Positions 9,343 to 18,879 of a stretch of DNA of 64,000 nucleotides are shown piece after piece. Origin of the DNA: CAYFFV01 sp964342695 (lineage in GTDB: Bacteria; Acidobacteriota; Vicinamibacteria; Vicinamibacterales; UBA8438); NCBI GenBank assembly GCA_964342695.1, contig CAYFFV010000002.1:62001-126000 (forward strand), given 5' to 3'. Positions within the stretch are counted from its first letter, which is position 1. The number at the start of each line of letters is the position of its first letter. The translations under genes were made by a program, and so were the position numbers. Under the pieces are notes generated by a model. That model saw nothing but the letters and a program-made list of their open reading frames with translations, ran no database searches and was not told the origin of the DNA.

Positions 9343-11445
9343 ATGGACCATCGATTGCGTAAAACGCTAAGCCTGATTTGCACGACCAGCTGCCTGTTTT
9401 TTATGAACAGCTGCGCCAGGGGAGACCAGTCTGAAGAACAGACTGACAACGCGATCGCTCTCGACGCGGATGACATAGGTGGCACCGTGACAAGCTCCAA
9501 TGGTAAAGAAGCTGGCGTCTGGGTTATTGCCGAAACGACTGAACTGCCGACACGATTTATTCGAATCGTCGTTACAGATGAGGACGGAAGATACGTTTTA
9601 CCAGATCTTCCACAAGCAAACTACGATATCTTCGTGCGTGGATACGGACTAGTTGACTCACCACGTGTAAAAGCTTCGCCAGGAACACATCTCGATCTAG
9701 AAGGGACACTTGCGGCCGACGCACTCAGCGCCGCACAGATTTATCCTGCCGCTTGGTGGCTTTCCATGATGGAACTTCCACCTGGAGAGCATTCCCAGCA
9801 GCAACTTAGTAGCTCCATATCAGGATGTCTGAGCTGTCATCAAATTGGCAATCTTGCAACACGTGAAATTCCACCCGCCATCCTTGAACAATCGGCATCA
9901 CATCTTGAAGCATGGGATCAACGGGTTGCAATGGGCCCAATGGGTCGCGCCATGGCCGGCAGTTACCATCGGCTTGGAGACCAGCGCCAAATGTTTGCCG
10001 ACTGGACCACGCGAATTGCCAATGGCGAAACACCGTCACAAATTCCGCCACGTCCAAGTGGCATCGAACGTAATGTCGTTGTGACGCTATGGGATTGGGG
10101 AACCGAAACTGATGGACGTACCGATAACGCAGCGTCAGATGTGCGAAATGCCACGGTCAACGCTGACGGACTCATCTATGGAGTAGTACAACCCAGTGAT
10201 ATTCTCGCGGTAGTTGATCCAGTCGAACACCGTGCTTTTAACATCAAAATCCCGTCTACCGCACCACCTATTCAAACCGAAACCCCAGCCTCCCCGTACT
10301 ACGGAGAGGAACCTATCTGGGCGAGAACATCTGATCCGCGCAGTGTAGCCGTCGCTGGTGATGGTCGCGTTTGGTTTACGGGCCGCGTCCGGGGCGATGA
10401 ACAGCCAGACTTTTGTACCGATACTTCTAATGAGTTCGCCAATTACTTCCCACTCGAACGTGGAAGACGTCAAGTCTTTGTCTTCGATCCAGAGACCGAA
10501 GAATTTCAGGAAATTGACACGTGTTTTTCAGCTGATCATAACCAACTCGGCGAAGATGAGCGTTTTTACTATGGTTTTAGAGATGGTGTTGGGTGGATCG
10601 ACGTCGCGACATGGGACAAAACTAAAAATGCAGAAGAAACGCAGGGCTGGTGCCCCACCGTTTTAGATACTAATGGTGACGGAGTCATCTCACCAGGCTG
10701 GACCGAACCAGATGAACCAGTGGACCCCGCCAGAGACCATCGTGTTGCCTACGGATGTTATTCGCCCGCATATAACAAATCTGACGGTACGATTTGGTGC
10801 TCTGACAATGGACCAACCGACAACACACTTGTACGACTCACGATAGGGGACAATCCCCCACAATCCTGTGTTGCAGAAATGTTTATGCCTCCTACGGATA
10901 TTCAAGATCCTCCACCTTACGGCAGTGGAGGACTACACGTTACCGGTGACGGCCGTGTGTGGCAAGACTGGCGCGGGAGCGGTCACTTCGCACTTTTTGA
11001 TAGAACTCTCTGTGGTACTACTAGCGATGCAGAAGCCACGGGCCAAAGCTGTCCTGAAGGCTGGACACTTTATCGGATGGATAAGCCGACTTACGAAAAT
11101 TCGGAAATGCCAATAAACTCAGACATAAGCTATCTAACACAAATAGATCACCAAGACGTTCTAGGGCTTGGTCCTGAAACGCCGGTGTACGGCGTCGTCA
11201 ATGCAGACTCTCTAGAAGTATTTGTTCCAAATACCGAACAATTTGTCACACTCCGTGTTCCATATCCTATGGGATTCTTCTCACGTTCCTCTAATGGCCG
11301 TATCGATGATCCATCAACCGGCTGGAAGGGGAAAGGGCTTTGGTCCAGCTATTCAAACTACGCGGCTTGGCATCTCGAAGGTGGTCAGGGAACGCTTCAG
11401 AAAAACGTGAAATTTCAGATTCGTCCAACACCGCTGTCAAAATAG
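9343..11445 (+). CDS. Exported protein: carboxypeptidase-regulatory-like domain, one c-haem motif, propeller-like region
   Basis: The 700-residue product begins with a signal sequence (LSLICTTSCLFFMNSC); Cys in MNSC could be an atypical lipobox. Residues about 35 to 125 form a carboxypeptidase-regulatory-like β-sandwich (GGTVTSSNGKEAGVWVIAET, DEDGRYVLPDLPQANYDIFV). A single CLSCH at 162 to 166 is a c-type haem attachment motif. The rest looks like a Vgb/SMP-30-type propeller (VDPVEHRAFNIKIP, GDGRVWFTGRVRG, TGDGRVWQDWRGSG). The start has GGAG six bases upstream. The combination suggests a periplasmic or surface redox or sensor protein; I cannot name a substrate. The haem claim rests on one pentapeptide and needs proof. 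Confidence 0.72.
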   Translation: MDHRLRKTLSLICTTSCLFFMNSCARGDQSEEQTDNAIALDADDIGGTVTSSNGKEAGVWVIAETTELPTRFIRIVVTDEDGRYVLPDLPQANYDIFVRGYGLVDSPRVKASPGTHLDLEGTLAADALSAAQIYPAAWWLSMMELPPGEHSQQQLSSSISGCLSCHQIGNLATREIPPAILEQSASHLEAWDQRVAMGPMGRAMAGSYHRLGDQRQMFADWTTRIANGETPSQIPPRPSGIERNVVVTLWDWGTETDGRTDNAASDVRNATVNADGLIYGVVQPSDILAVVDPVEHRAFNIKIPSTAPPIQTETPASPYYGEEPIWARTSDPRSVAVAGDGRVWFTGRVRGDEQPDFCTDTSNEFANYFPLERGRRQVFVFDPETEEFQEIDTCFSADHNQLGEDERFYYGFRDGVGWIDVATWDKTKNAEETQGWCPTVLDTNGDGVISPGWTEPDEPVDPARDHRVAYGCYSPAYNKSDGTIWCSDNGPTDNTLVRLTIGDNPPQSCVAEMFMPPTDIQDPPPYGSGGLHVTGDGRVWQDWRGSGHFALFDRTLCGTTSDAEATGQSCPEGWTLYRMDKPTYENSEMPINSDISYLTQIDHQDVLGLGPETPVYGVVNADSLEVFVPNTEQFVTLRVPYPMGFFSRSSNGRIDDPSTGWKGKGLWSSYSNYAAWHLEGGQGTLQKNVKFQIRPTPLSK

Positions 11446-11582
11446 AAAGCCGACATGAATAACGCTTTAAGTGTTCGTTTCCCTAACACAACAGAAAAAA
11501 CATTAAACACCGTTAAAAACTCTGGGTACCGGACGTTTGGTCAATCACAAAATAGCTTAGAATCGGTAATAATTTGAATTAA

Positions 11583-13310
11583 ATGATACGTATTGGGCTC
11601 TGTCAGACCAATCCTTCCGTCGGCGATATTGAAGGAAACTACGAACGCATTAAGTCCTCTGTAGCCTCTGCGCGGAAAGAAGACGTCGACATATTATTGT
11701 TTCCGGAGCTATCACTCACTGGTTACCCGCCAGAGGATTTACTTTTACAACCGCATTTCACTGAACACGCGTCGGAAACAATGGCCGCATTGGCATCTGA
11801 AATTACGGATATTGTTGTTGTCGTCGGGTTTCCATACCTGTTAGATAATAAATTGTTCAACAGTGCCGCTGTTATTTATCGTGGAAAAATTATAAACATC
11901 TATTCTAAGTACAGACTTCCAAACTACGCCGTTTTTGACGAACAGCGCTATTTTGAAAGCGGTAGCAAATCCAGCGTTGTTATCCTAAATGAAGCTCGCA
12001 TCGGAATAACGATTTGTGAGGATATCTGGCATCCAGGAGGCCCACCAGAATGGGCTACCATCGAAGGTGGAGCCGAAATTCTCGTCAATCTTTCGGCATC
12101 GCCATATCACCGTGCCAAGGGGCGAGAACGCGAGCAATTATTTTCAGATCGTGCCATTAAATACAATTGTTTTCTAGCATTCTGTAATACTGTGGGCGGG
12201 CAGGATGAATTAGTATTCGACGGACACAGTGTTATCGTAGATCCAGCTGGTAAAGTAATCATCCGCGGGAAACAATTCGAAGAAGATCTTGTGATTGCAG
12301 ATCTGGATCATACCGAAGCCACTCTAAAACGAGCATCAGATGCTCGATGGAAAAATTCCCTTTCGACTGACTCGAAACGTGTGTCTCTAGTTTCTATTCC
12401 TCGAATCAAATCCAAAAAAATAAAACCGTTCCGGAAAAAATTATCCCCATTACTTACACCGGAAGCCGAAGTGTATCAAGCGTTGATAGTTGGCACTTCA
12501 GATTACTTTAGAAAAAATCATTTTAATCATGCAGTGCTGGGGTTGTCAGGAGGGATTGATTCTGCGCTAGCACTCGTCATCGCGGTTGATGCATTAGGTC
12601 CAGAAGCCGTAACTGCCGTCTCACTTCCATCTCGTTTTACTGCCGAAGTCAATCGTATAGACGCAAAGAAACTTACAGAACGTTTAGGAGTTCACTTAAT
12701 CGAAATCCCGATCGAAACCTTGGTGGCCGAGTATGAAACAGCCTTAAACCAAGTATTCAAAGATACTCAACCAAATGTCGCTGAAGAAAATTTACAAGCA
12801 CGTATACGTGGAAATCTACTAATGGCACTTTCGAACAAATTCAATTGGCTAGTCTTGACGACAGGAAACAAAAGCGAACTTAGCGTAGGGTACGCCACTT
12901 TGTACGGAGACATGGCGGGAGGTTTTTCAGTACTTAAAGATGTTTTTAAGACATGGGTTTACCGGCTATGCTTGTGGAAAAATGAACCAACCGAAGTGAT
13001 TCCCGTTAACATCATAAAAAAGCCGCCATCCGCAGAACTCCGCCCGGACCAATTAGACAGCGATTCACTTCCCGAATACGACGTTCTCGACGCCATCTTA
13101 ACCGCATATGTAGAAAATAATCAGTCAGCTCGTGAAATCGAACTTATGGGCTATGACAATTCGACGGTAAATCATGTGCTTACACTCGTAGATCGTGCGG
13201 AATACAAACGGCGTCAAGCGCCTCCAGGAATAAGAATCTCTACACGCGCGTTTGGCAAAGACAGACGTTTACCAATCACAAATGGAAGTTCCAGATTAGA
13301 CTCAGTCTAA
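11583..13310 (+). CDS. nadE: Glutamine-dependent NAD+ synthetase
   Basis: This enzyme makes NAD+ from deamido-NAD+, ATP and glutamine, the last step of NAD synthesis. The 575-residue product has an N-terminal nitrilase-type glutaminase domain (FPELSLTGYPPEDL with Glu, SKYRLPNYAVFDEQRYF with Lys, TICEDIWHPGG with the nucleophile Cys near residue 140). Its C-terminal NAD synthase domain carries the pyrophosphatase loop LGLSGGIDSALALVIA and TTGNKSELSVGYATLYGDMAGG. Length and order are those of the two-domain NadE. A possible −10 box, TAGAAT, lies at 11558..11563, and no Shine-Dalgarno is visible before the ATG. Confidence 0.96.
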   Translation: MIRIGLCQTNPSVGDIEGNYERIKSSVASARKEDVDILLFPELSLTGYPPEDLLLQPHFTEHASETMAALASEITDIVVVVGFPYLLDNKLFNSAAVIYRGKIINIYSKYRLPNYAVFDEQRYFESGSKSSVVILNEARIGITICEDIWHPGGPPEWATIEGGAEILVNLSASPYHRAKGREREQLFSDRAIKYNCFLAFCNTVGGQDELVFDGHSVIVDPAGKVIIRGKQFEEDLVIADLDHTEATLKRASDARWKNSLSTDSKRVSLVSIPRIKSKKIKPFRKKLSPLLTPEAEVYQALIVGTSDYFRKNHFNHAVLGLSGGIDSALALVIAVDALGPEAVTAVSLPSRFTAEVNRIDAKKLTERLGVHLIEIPIETLVAEYETALNQVFKDTQPNVAEENLQARIRGNLLMALSNKFNWLVLTTGNKSELSVGYATLYGDMAGGFSVLKDVFKTWVYRLCLWKNEPTEVIPVNIIKKPPSAELRPDQLDSDSLPEYDVLDAILTAYVENNQSAREIELMGYDNSTVNHVLTLVDRAEYKRRQAPPGIRISTRAFGKDRRLPITNGSSRLDSV

Positions 13311-13376
13311 AAAATTCCACGAGCAAACATTTTTCGGATGCAACACCTTACGTACTGGCGACGAGCTTGGCACCAG

Positions 13377-13413
13377 TCAAATGCGAATGGTAGAGTCCCG
13401 TTATAGCATTTGA
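13377..13413 (+). promoter_or_regulatory. Inverted repeat in the metF leader
   Basis: TCAAATGC (13377..13384) and GCATTTGA (13406..13413) are perfect eight-base arms around a 21-base loop, in the 182-base gap before metF. A second short pairing, ACTGG with CCAGT, lies just upstream. There is no U-run after it, so it is not a standard terminator. It could be a structured leader or an operator. I do not recognise a known riboswitch. Confidence 0.35.
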
Positions 13414-13492
13414 TCTATGTACTGGCTATACGGGTGTGTTCCACTCTGCCCACAAGATGTTCGTTCGTGAAAATAGAGTGCTTGGAATGTAA

Positions 13493-14422
13493 ATGCCTGA
13501 CTCACATGACCCCCAAAAAGCAACTATAACGAATAACTGCATTCGTGAGATCTATGCGCAAAAACTGACGCTCGGCGATCCAGTTATTTCTTTTGAATTT
13601 TTCCCACCGCAGACTTCCGCAGGACAAGAAAATCTGTACAAACGAGTAATACCTTCTCTAGCGACGGCTAATCCTGATTTCTGCTCTGTTACTTACGGAG
13701 CGGGAGGCAGCATACGCTCAAACACGCTTGAAGTAGTAGAGCACATCCAGACTCAATATGGCATCACAGGAATGGCTCACGTAACTTTTCTTAGTTCAAC
13801 GCAAGAGGAAATCGAAACATTTATTCACACAGCCAGCAGGTTAAATATAAAGAATCTTCTGGCACTCAGAGGAGACCCCCCCAGAGACGACCCTAATTTT
13901 GTGAGATTAAATAATAACTTTGAATACGCTTTCGAACTCATCGATTACATCAAGACTCAAGGTTCATTCTCAATTGGAGTGGCGGGATTTCCAGAAGGAC
14001 ACATAGATTGTAAGGGCGGAAAACATCTTGACTGGAAGAGACTGAAAGACAAGATCAACCATGGCGCTGATTTTGTTCTTACTCAACTCTTTTTTGAAAA
14101 TTCTGACTACTTTGAGTTCCGTGATCACCTAGTTGATAAACTGGGCGTCAGAGTACCAATAACACCGGGAATTCTTCCGATACTCAACGGAAAACAAGTA
14201 AAAAGATTCGCCAACTTATGTGGCGCGAAACTACCGGCAGCTCTGGTTAGAAGTCTAGATAAATACAGTGATGATAACGAGGCAATGGCTAAATTTGGCA
14301 TAGACTATGCCACACGTCAGTGTGAAGAGTTACTTAGAAACTCCGCACCTGGACTTCACCTCTATTCACTCAATAAATCGAGAGCCTCGTTGCAGATTCT
14401 TCGAAATCTTGGGCTGAACTAG
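13493..14422 (+). CDS. metF: 5,10-methylenetetrahydrofolate reductase
   Basis: MetF reduces methylene-THF to methyl-THF with FAD, feeding methionine synthesis. The 309-residue product has the TIM-barrel blocks of the family: VISFEFFPPQTSAGQENLY with the catalytic Glu, DFCSVTYGAGGS, NLLALRGDPPRDD, FSIGVAGFPEGH, GADFVLTQLFFEN and PITPGILPI. The length is close to bacterial MetF (about 296), with a longer N-terminus of about 25 residues. The upstream leader contains an inverted repeat that may matter for its control. Confidence 0.95.
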   Translation: MPDSHDPQKATITNNCIREIYAQKLTLGDPVISFEFFPPQTSAGQENLYKRVIPSLATANPDFCSVTYGAGGSIRSNTLEVVEHIQTQYGITGMAHVTFLSSTQEEIETFIHTASRLNIKNLLALRGDPPRDDPNFVRLNNNFEYAFELIDYIKTQGSFSIGVAGFPEGHIDCKGGKHLDWKRLKDKINHGADFVLTQLFFENSDYFEFRDHLVDKLGVRVPITPGILPILNGKQVKRFANLCGAKLPAALVRSLDKYSDDNEAMAKFGIDYATRQCEELLRNSAPGLHLYSLNKSRASLQILRNLGLN

Positions 14423-14436
14423 GGTGCTAATTTCTT

Positions 14437-14622
14437 CTAGCTACGATCCATCCACTCAACAAATCGAGATGGAGCCTCAACAATCATCACACGCACTACA
14501 CGTTGATGCTCATGCATGAGCTGTTTCGCAGCCTCTCGAGCTTCGTCAAGTGAAGTATATCGAACAGAAACGGCTGGCGCATTTACCGCACCGCCTCGAA
14601 CAGTCGTAATTAACTTAAACAT
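14437..14622 (-). CDS. Small uncharacterised protein (61 aa)
   Basis: A 61-codon ATG-started frame with a mixed α/β look: a β-strand start MFKLITTVRGG, a helix DEAREAAKQLMHEHQ, and a second strand VVRVMIVEAPSRFVEW. It is convergent with metF, 14 bases apart, and 67 bases downstream of the DUF3810 gene. Codon use and clean placement in an otherwise empty slot support a real gene, but I do not recognise the family and the ribosome site is weak. Confidence 0.5.
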   Translation of the reverse strand: MFKLITTVRGGAVNAPAVSVRYTSLDEAREAAKQLMHEHQRVVRVMIVEAPSRFVEWMDRS

Positions 14623-14689
14623 AATCCAATTTAATCATACCACTCGACACACAAAACAGAGTGCTCAGAACAACTTTCGATATCACAAT

Positions 14690-15745
14690 TTATTTCCACG
14701 CTTGGGAACCCAGTATCAAATCAACAACAGCATCGTAACTTGAAATGCCTTGCTCAACTCGATTTGCCTTTAAATATTGATCGTACACGCGGTTCGCACT
14801 GCGACGCACAATCGGCACAGATGATCGCAAACGTTCTGCCACTTCCCGCAAATCATCAGTCGGTCCCTCATCCAAGGAAGCCCACAACTCAGTTTTCTCT
14901 TCTTGATCAAGATGTCGGATCAGACGTGGAAAGAGAGCCAACCACGCGCTATATCGCGACAAGTCATCTCCTGCAAGACAGATAAGCCAACCGACAAAAC
15001 TAGCCTCTGACTCATCAGCAAATCCCGCAAGATGTCCCCATTCATGGGCAACAACATAAGGACGTTCAAAGGCAAGAATCTGATCGTTGATTAATATCTC
15101 AAGAGAAAAAGGACTAATCATGCCATCAACACCAGCTTGCCGAAAATAAGGAAGAAAAATTGTCCTTTTAGGTTTAGTAATAACCGCTCTATTTGGATTT
15201 CCAAGATCATCCTGAACCGAGTAAAAGGCTGCCGCCAACCGTCCGGAAAGTTCGTCGAGTGCAGGCCATTTTTTGTCTTCGCGGGAACGATACAAGACGT
15301 TCACCTGATCAACAGTTTGCGAGGCTAACTCAAGAAGCGATTCATGCGTAACATGCGAAGGATCGTAATCTAGTTTTTCTGTAAGTGGTTCACGACTGTA
15401 ATTAAAGCCCCAGAAAAACAAGAAAAGGATATAAAGACCAGAGAGAAAAACAGCCAGATTGAATAAATGGTGAACAAATTGTACCAACCTTCCGCGCGAA
15501 CCTTGCCGTCGCGCCGCCATCCAAAAAATAGCAACGCCGACAACAAACATAGACACCACAAAGACATCAAATATTGCCACCTGCACCATTGATGTCAGGG
15601 GCGTCACCAACTTTTGTATAAAGATATAGATGTGACGTGAATACACATATTCAATTACCGATGACGGGATAGGAAAAATGGCCAGCAAGGTGGCTGTCGC
15701 GACCAACCCAACACGAAAAAACACCCAACGCTCCTGTCTGCTCAT
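14690..15745 (-). CDS. DUF3810 membrane protein with zincin motif
   Basis: The 351-residue product has three N-terminal hydrophobic segments (near residues 10 to 30, 50 to 75 and 90 to 115) and a soluble part with HEWGHLAGFADESEASF at 234 onward. H234, E235 and H238 form an HExxH zinc site, and the downstream acidic residues E245 or E247 could supply a further ligand. This is the DUF3810 layout; members are predicted membrane-bound metallopeptidases but no substrate is known to me. It stands alone on the minus strand just after the ABC-like gene, 17 bases apart, so the two may be co-transcribed. Confidence 0.75.
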   Translation of the reverse strand: MSRQERWVFFRVGLVATATLLAIFPIPSSVIEYVYSRHIYIFIQKLVTPLTSMVQVAIFDVFVVSMFVVGVAIFWMAARRQGSRGRLVQFVHHLFNLAVFLSGLYILFLFFWGFNYSREPLTEKLDYDPSHVTHESLLELASQTVDQVNVLYRSREDKKWPALDELSGRLAAAFYSVQDDLGNPNRAVITKPKRTIFLPYFRQAGVDGMISPFSLEILINDQILAFERPYVVAHEWGHLAGFADESEASFVGWLICLAGDDLSRYSAWLALFPRLIRHLDQEEKTELWASLDEGPTDDLREVAERLRSSVPIVRRSANRVYDQYLKANRVEQGISSYDAVVDLILGSQAWK

Positions 15746-15762
15746 CGATCAAAAATCTATTT

Positions 15763-16656
15763 CTATTCTGGTGAAAGTCTGTTGCCCTGCTCGTCAAACA
15801 AATGCAAAGCTTCAGCCTGTACATGAATGCCTACAAATTGCCCTAGCGATACGAGTTCACGATCAGGGCAACGAACAAGAAATACTGCGCCATCTACGGC
15901 AACGGACACGTAGGTCGCATCGCTTTTCATTTCCATCGAAACAACTCGACCAGGCCATCCGATACCAGGTTCACAACGTAAGCGGAGGCACTCTGGACGA
16001 ATCCCAAGGGTCACATCTCGACAATACGCGTCAGCAATTTCTCCTGGCAACTGAATACTTCTAGGTCCGACCTGAATTGCACAACCATCTTTTTCTAGCA
16101 CCGCCGGAACAAGATTCATTGATAGCGGACCAAAAAAAGAAGCAACAGACAGTGTCTGTGGATTATCAAAACAATTCTCAGGTGTGCCAGACTGCACAAT
16201 GCGACCTCCATCAAAAAAAATAATTTGATCCGAATATTCTAGAAGCGCCTGTGGCTCTCTTGTAGCGTATAACACTGTTAAAGAACAGCAACCCTGTAAT
16301 TTTCGAACTTGCTCACAGATTTGTACTTGTTTCGTCCGATCAGACCCTAGAAAACTTCTATCACAAACCAATAACGAAACTTCCCGATTACGCTCATAAG
16401 ACGTATCTGCCAACCGCGAGACAAAATGTACCGCACTATCTTCAAGTTTCGGGACATTGACCACCTGTTTATCGAACTGAATTGTTCCTTCGTCATAGGG
16501 CACTTTTCCTACGATCACCTGTAACAGGGTTGAAGCACCTGTTCCGTCCAAATCCACACATGAACAAAACTGTGAAGACGGAATGCACAGTGACTCAATC
16601 TCCAAAACCGTCATACCTTCAAAAAGCACAGAAAGATCTTTAATCTGTATTTCCAT
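15763..16656 (-). CDS. Degenerate ABC ATPase-like protein with TOBE domain (probable pseudo-ATPase)
   Basis: The product resembles the MalK/UgpC family of ABC ATPases but at 297 residues is about 70 short. The P-loop position reads DLDGTGAST (residues 35 to 43) with Ala41 where Lys is required. The Q-loop, helical subdomain and LSGGQ signature are absent; the sequence jumps from the strand HFVSRLADTS to a Walker-B-like SLLVCDRS with Arg100 in place of catalytic Glu. The switch segment LYATREPQA lacks His. The region after this is well kept: QIIFFDGGRIVQSGTPE, ASFFGPLSMNLVPA and a TOBE domain with LGIRPECLRLR. The frame is intact, so it is a retained gene. It probably cannot hydrolyse ATP, and a binding or regulatory role is inference. 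No permease gene is nearby. Confidence 0.75.
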   Translation of the reverse strand: MEIQIKDLSVLFEGMTVLEIESLCIPSSQFCSCVDLDGTGASTLLQVIVGKVPYDEGTIQFDKQVVNVPKLEDSAVHFVSRLADTSYERNREVSLLVCDRSFLGSDRTKQVQICEQVRKLQGCCSLTVLYATREPQALLEYSDQIIFFDGGRIVQSGTPENCFDNPQTLSVASFFGPLSMNLVPAVLEKDGCAIQVGPRSIQLPGEIADAYCRDVTLGIRPECLRLRCEPGIGWPGRVVSMEMKSDATYVSVAVDGAVFLVRCPDRELVSLGQFVGIHVQAEALHLFDEQGNRLSPE

Positions 16657-16725
16657 GACCTCAAAACATCCTTACACGTTAATTCACTAATACTCAGCGA
16701 CACTTGCCAATGTTAAACTGACATC

Positions 16726-18816
16726 ATGAGTAAAAGCGATGATCTCGACTGGGGAAGATCGATGGTTCAGACAGCCTGTCCTCTTGATTGCCCTGACACC
16801 TGTAGTTTGTCTGTCTCTCTTGAAAAGGGTCGCATCGTTAAAATTGATGGATCTACTCGCCATGATGTCACAAATAGCTTTATCTGTGGAAAGGTTAGAC
16901 GCTTTGGTGATCGTATATATGGGGAAAACCGTCTGCAGCGCGTTGGATTAAGAAAAGGCAAAAAAGGAGAAGGACATTTCACCTATACAACCTGGGATGA
17001 AGCGCTTGAAATAATTGCAAAAAAGATTCAGCAAGTTAAACGTGAATGGGGCGGAGAAGCAATCTTACCGTTTTCATTTGGAGGCTCGAACGGCCTAGTT
17101 ACTCAAGACTCAGTCGACGCTGAATTATTCCGACACTTAGGAGCAAGTCGTCTAGCTCGTACAGTTTGCGGTGCACCAACCGGTGCTGCACACAGTGCAT
17201 TGTACGGAAGAATGGCTGGAGTTGCTTATGAAGATTACCAACACGCCAAACTGATCATTATTTGGGGTGCGAATCCATCAGTGTCTAGCATTCATCTTGT
17301 CCCCCATATTCGAAAAGCCGTTAGCGAAGGAGCAGCACTAGTCGTAATCGACCCACGCCGAACATCACTGGCAAAACAAGCGGACATCCACTTAGATGTG
17401 CGACCAGGCGCTGACGTGGCCGTCGCATTAGCTATTCATCGATTTTTGTTTAGCCAGGAATTTGTAGACGTAGACTTTTTAAGAAATCACACAACAGGTG
17501 TTGATGACCTTCGTGCGCGCGCTGAAGACTGGACTTTTGAACGAGCAGCTGCGGCCGCAGATGTTGACCCAGATTTAATCGAGCGAGTCGCAGAACTTTA
17601 TGCTGAAACTTCACCCGCCTTAATTAGATGCGGTTGGGGAGTGGAACGTAATCGGAACGGTGGAAACGCGGCTGCCGCCATCCTATCACTCCCGGCAGTC
17701 GCCGGAAAATTTGGTGTTAGAGGCGGTGGCTTTTCAATGAGCGATTCCGGAGCGTGGAACATCAAAGAAGAATCATGGATCAATATCAAGGAAACGCAGA
17801 CCAGAATTATTAATATGAATCAGCTCGGTCGAGCACTCACCAATCAGGCTACCCCTCCAATTAAAATCTTATTCGTTTACAATTCGAATCCCGTAGCTAC
17901 TATGCCTGACCAAAACCGGATACTCCGGGGGCTCGCCAGAGATGATTTGTTCGTTGTTGTCTTTGATCAAGTCATGACTGACACGGCAAAGTGGGCAGAT
18001 GTCGTTCTTCCTGCCACTACCTTTTTAGAACATTACGATATCGCAAGAAGTTATGGACAAATAAACCTTCAATTAATTCAACCTGTAATTGAACCCATAG
18101 GCGATTCTCGACCTAATGTAGAAGTCTTTTCTATGCTTGCCGAACAGCTTAATATAAGCACTAGCAAACCTTTTAGTTCAGATCCAGAATCCGCTATCCA
18201 CATTGCTAAATCGCTGCCGGATTCGATTCAAAGTGGTCTTCTGGAGAACGGCATAGCAACTTCACCTGTCCCAGGAAAACCGATTCAATTTAAAAACGTT
18301 TTTCCCGCAACCCCGGACAAAAAAATCAATCTGTTCCCTGAAGAACTTGAAGTGGAAGCACCAAAAGGCTTGTACTCTTTTCAAGGGGATTCGGTAAACA
18401 ACACGTATCCTCTCATTCTTCTGTCGCCTGCCAGTGAAAAATCTATCACATCAACCTTGGGAGAATTACGAACAAGGCTGGCAGCACTACAGATGCATCC
18501 TAATGACACGACACAACGCAATCTAAGCACCGGCGACATCGTACGTGTATTTAACGAACTTGGTGAAATTCAGTGCCCCCTGATGATCAACCCAGACATG
18601 AAGGCAGGAACCGTTGGACTGCCAAAGGGATTATGGCAAAAAAGCACCATCAACGGTTCAACAACAAACGCGCTCATTTCAGATACAGCGACCGACTTGG
18701 GTGGAGGGGCACGGTTCAATGATACAAAAGTCGAAGTTACTAGAATTGTTACGGCTAGCCTTGGAGACGAGCATATCGCTCTTTGGACAACAACAAAACC
18801 AGAAAGAGTAAACTAG
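16726..18816 (+). CDS. Molybdopterin (bis-MGD) oxidoreductase, DMSO-reductase family
   Basis: A 696-residue enzyme of the COG0243 type. N-terminal cysteines C18, C22, C26 and one in SFICGKVRRF (near 54) would bind a [4Fe-4S] cluster. Cofactor-binding blocks are IIWGANPSVSSIHLVPHI, VVIDPRRTSLAKQADIHLDV, CGWGVERNRNGG, FVYNSNPVATMPDQNRI and a C-terminal domain with SPASEKSITSTLGELRTRL. The residue at the metal-ligand position is probably Cys148 in TVCGAPTGAAH. There is no Tat signal, so it should act in the cytoplasm. The substrate is unknown; formate, nitrate and thiosulfate/polysulfide relatives are all possible. It is followed by yggX after 63 bases. Confidence 0.85.
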   Translation: MSKSDDLDWGRSMVQTACPLDCPDTCSLSVSLEKGRIVKIDGSTRHDVTNSFICGKVRRFGDRIYGENRLQRVGLRKGKKGEGHFTYTTWDEALEIIAKKIQQVKREWGGEAILPFSFGGSNGLVTQDSVDAELFRHLGASRLARTVCGAPTGAAHSALYGRMAGVAYEDYQHAKLIIIWGANPSVSSIHLVPHIRKAVSEGAALVVIDPRRTSLAKQADIHLDVRPGADVAVALAIHRFLFSQEFVDVDFLRNHTTGVDDLRARAEDWTFERAAAAADVDPDLIERVAELYAETSPALIRCGWGVERNRNGGNAAAAILSLPAVAGKFGVRGGGFSMSDSGAWNIKEESWINIKETQTRIINMNQLGRALTNQATPPIKILFVYNSNPVATMPDQNRILRGLARDDLFVVVFDQVMTDTAKWADVVLPATTFLEHYDIARSYGQINLQLIQPVIEPIGDSRPNVEVFSMLAEQLNISTSKPFSSDPESAIHIAKSLPDSIQSGLLENGIATSPVPGKPIQFKNVFPATPDKKINLFPEELEVEAPKGLYSFQGDSVNNTYPLILLSPASEKSITSTLGELRTRLAALQMHPNDTTQRNLSTGDIVRVFNELGEIQCPLMINPDMKAGTVGLPKGLWQKSTINGSTTNALISDTATDLGGGARFNDTKVEVTRIVTASLGDEHIALWTTTKPERVN

Positions 18817-18879
18817 TCACTGAAAGCACCGTCATAAAGAACCATGAAATCTTCAATCATAAATTAAGGAAAACATCAC

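Noticed and set aside
13311..13492. Riboswitch of known class before metF
   Set aside because: I found none of the conserved cores of SAM-I, SAH, THF or cobalamin riboswitches; only the inverted repeat is reported.
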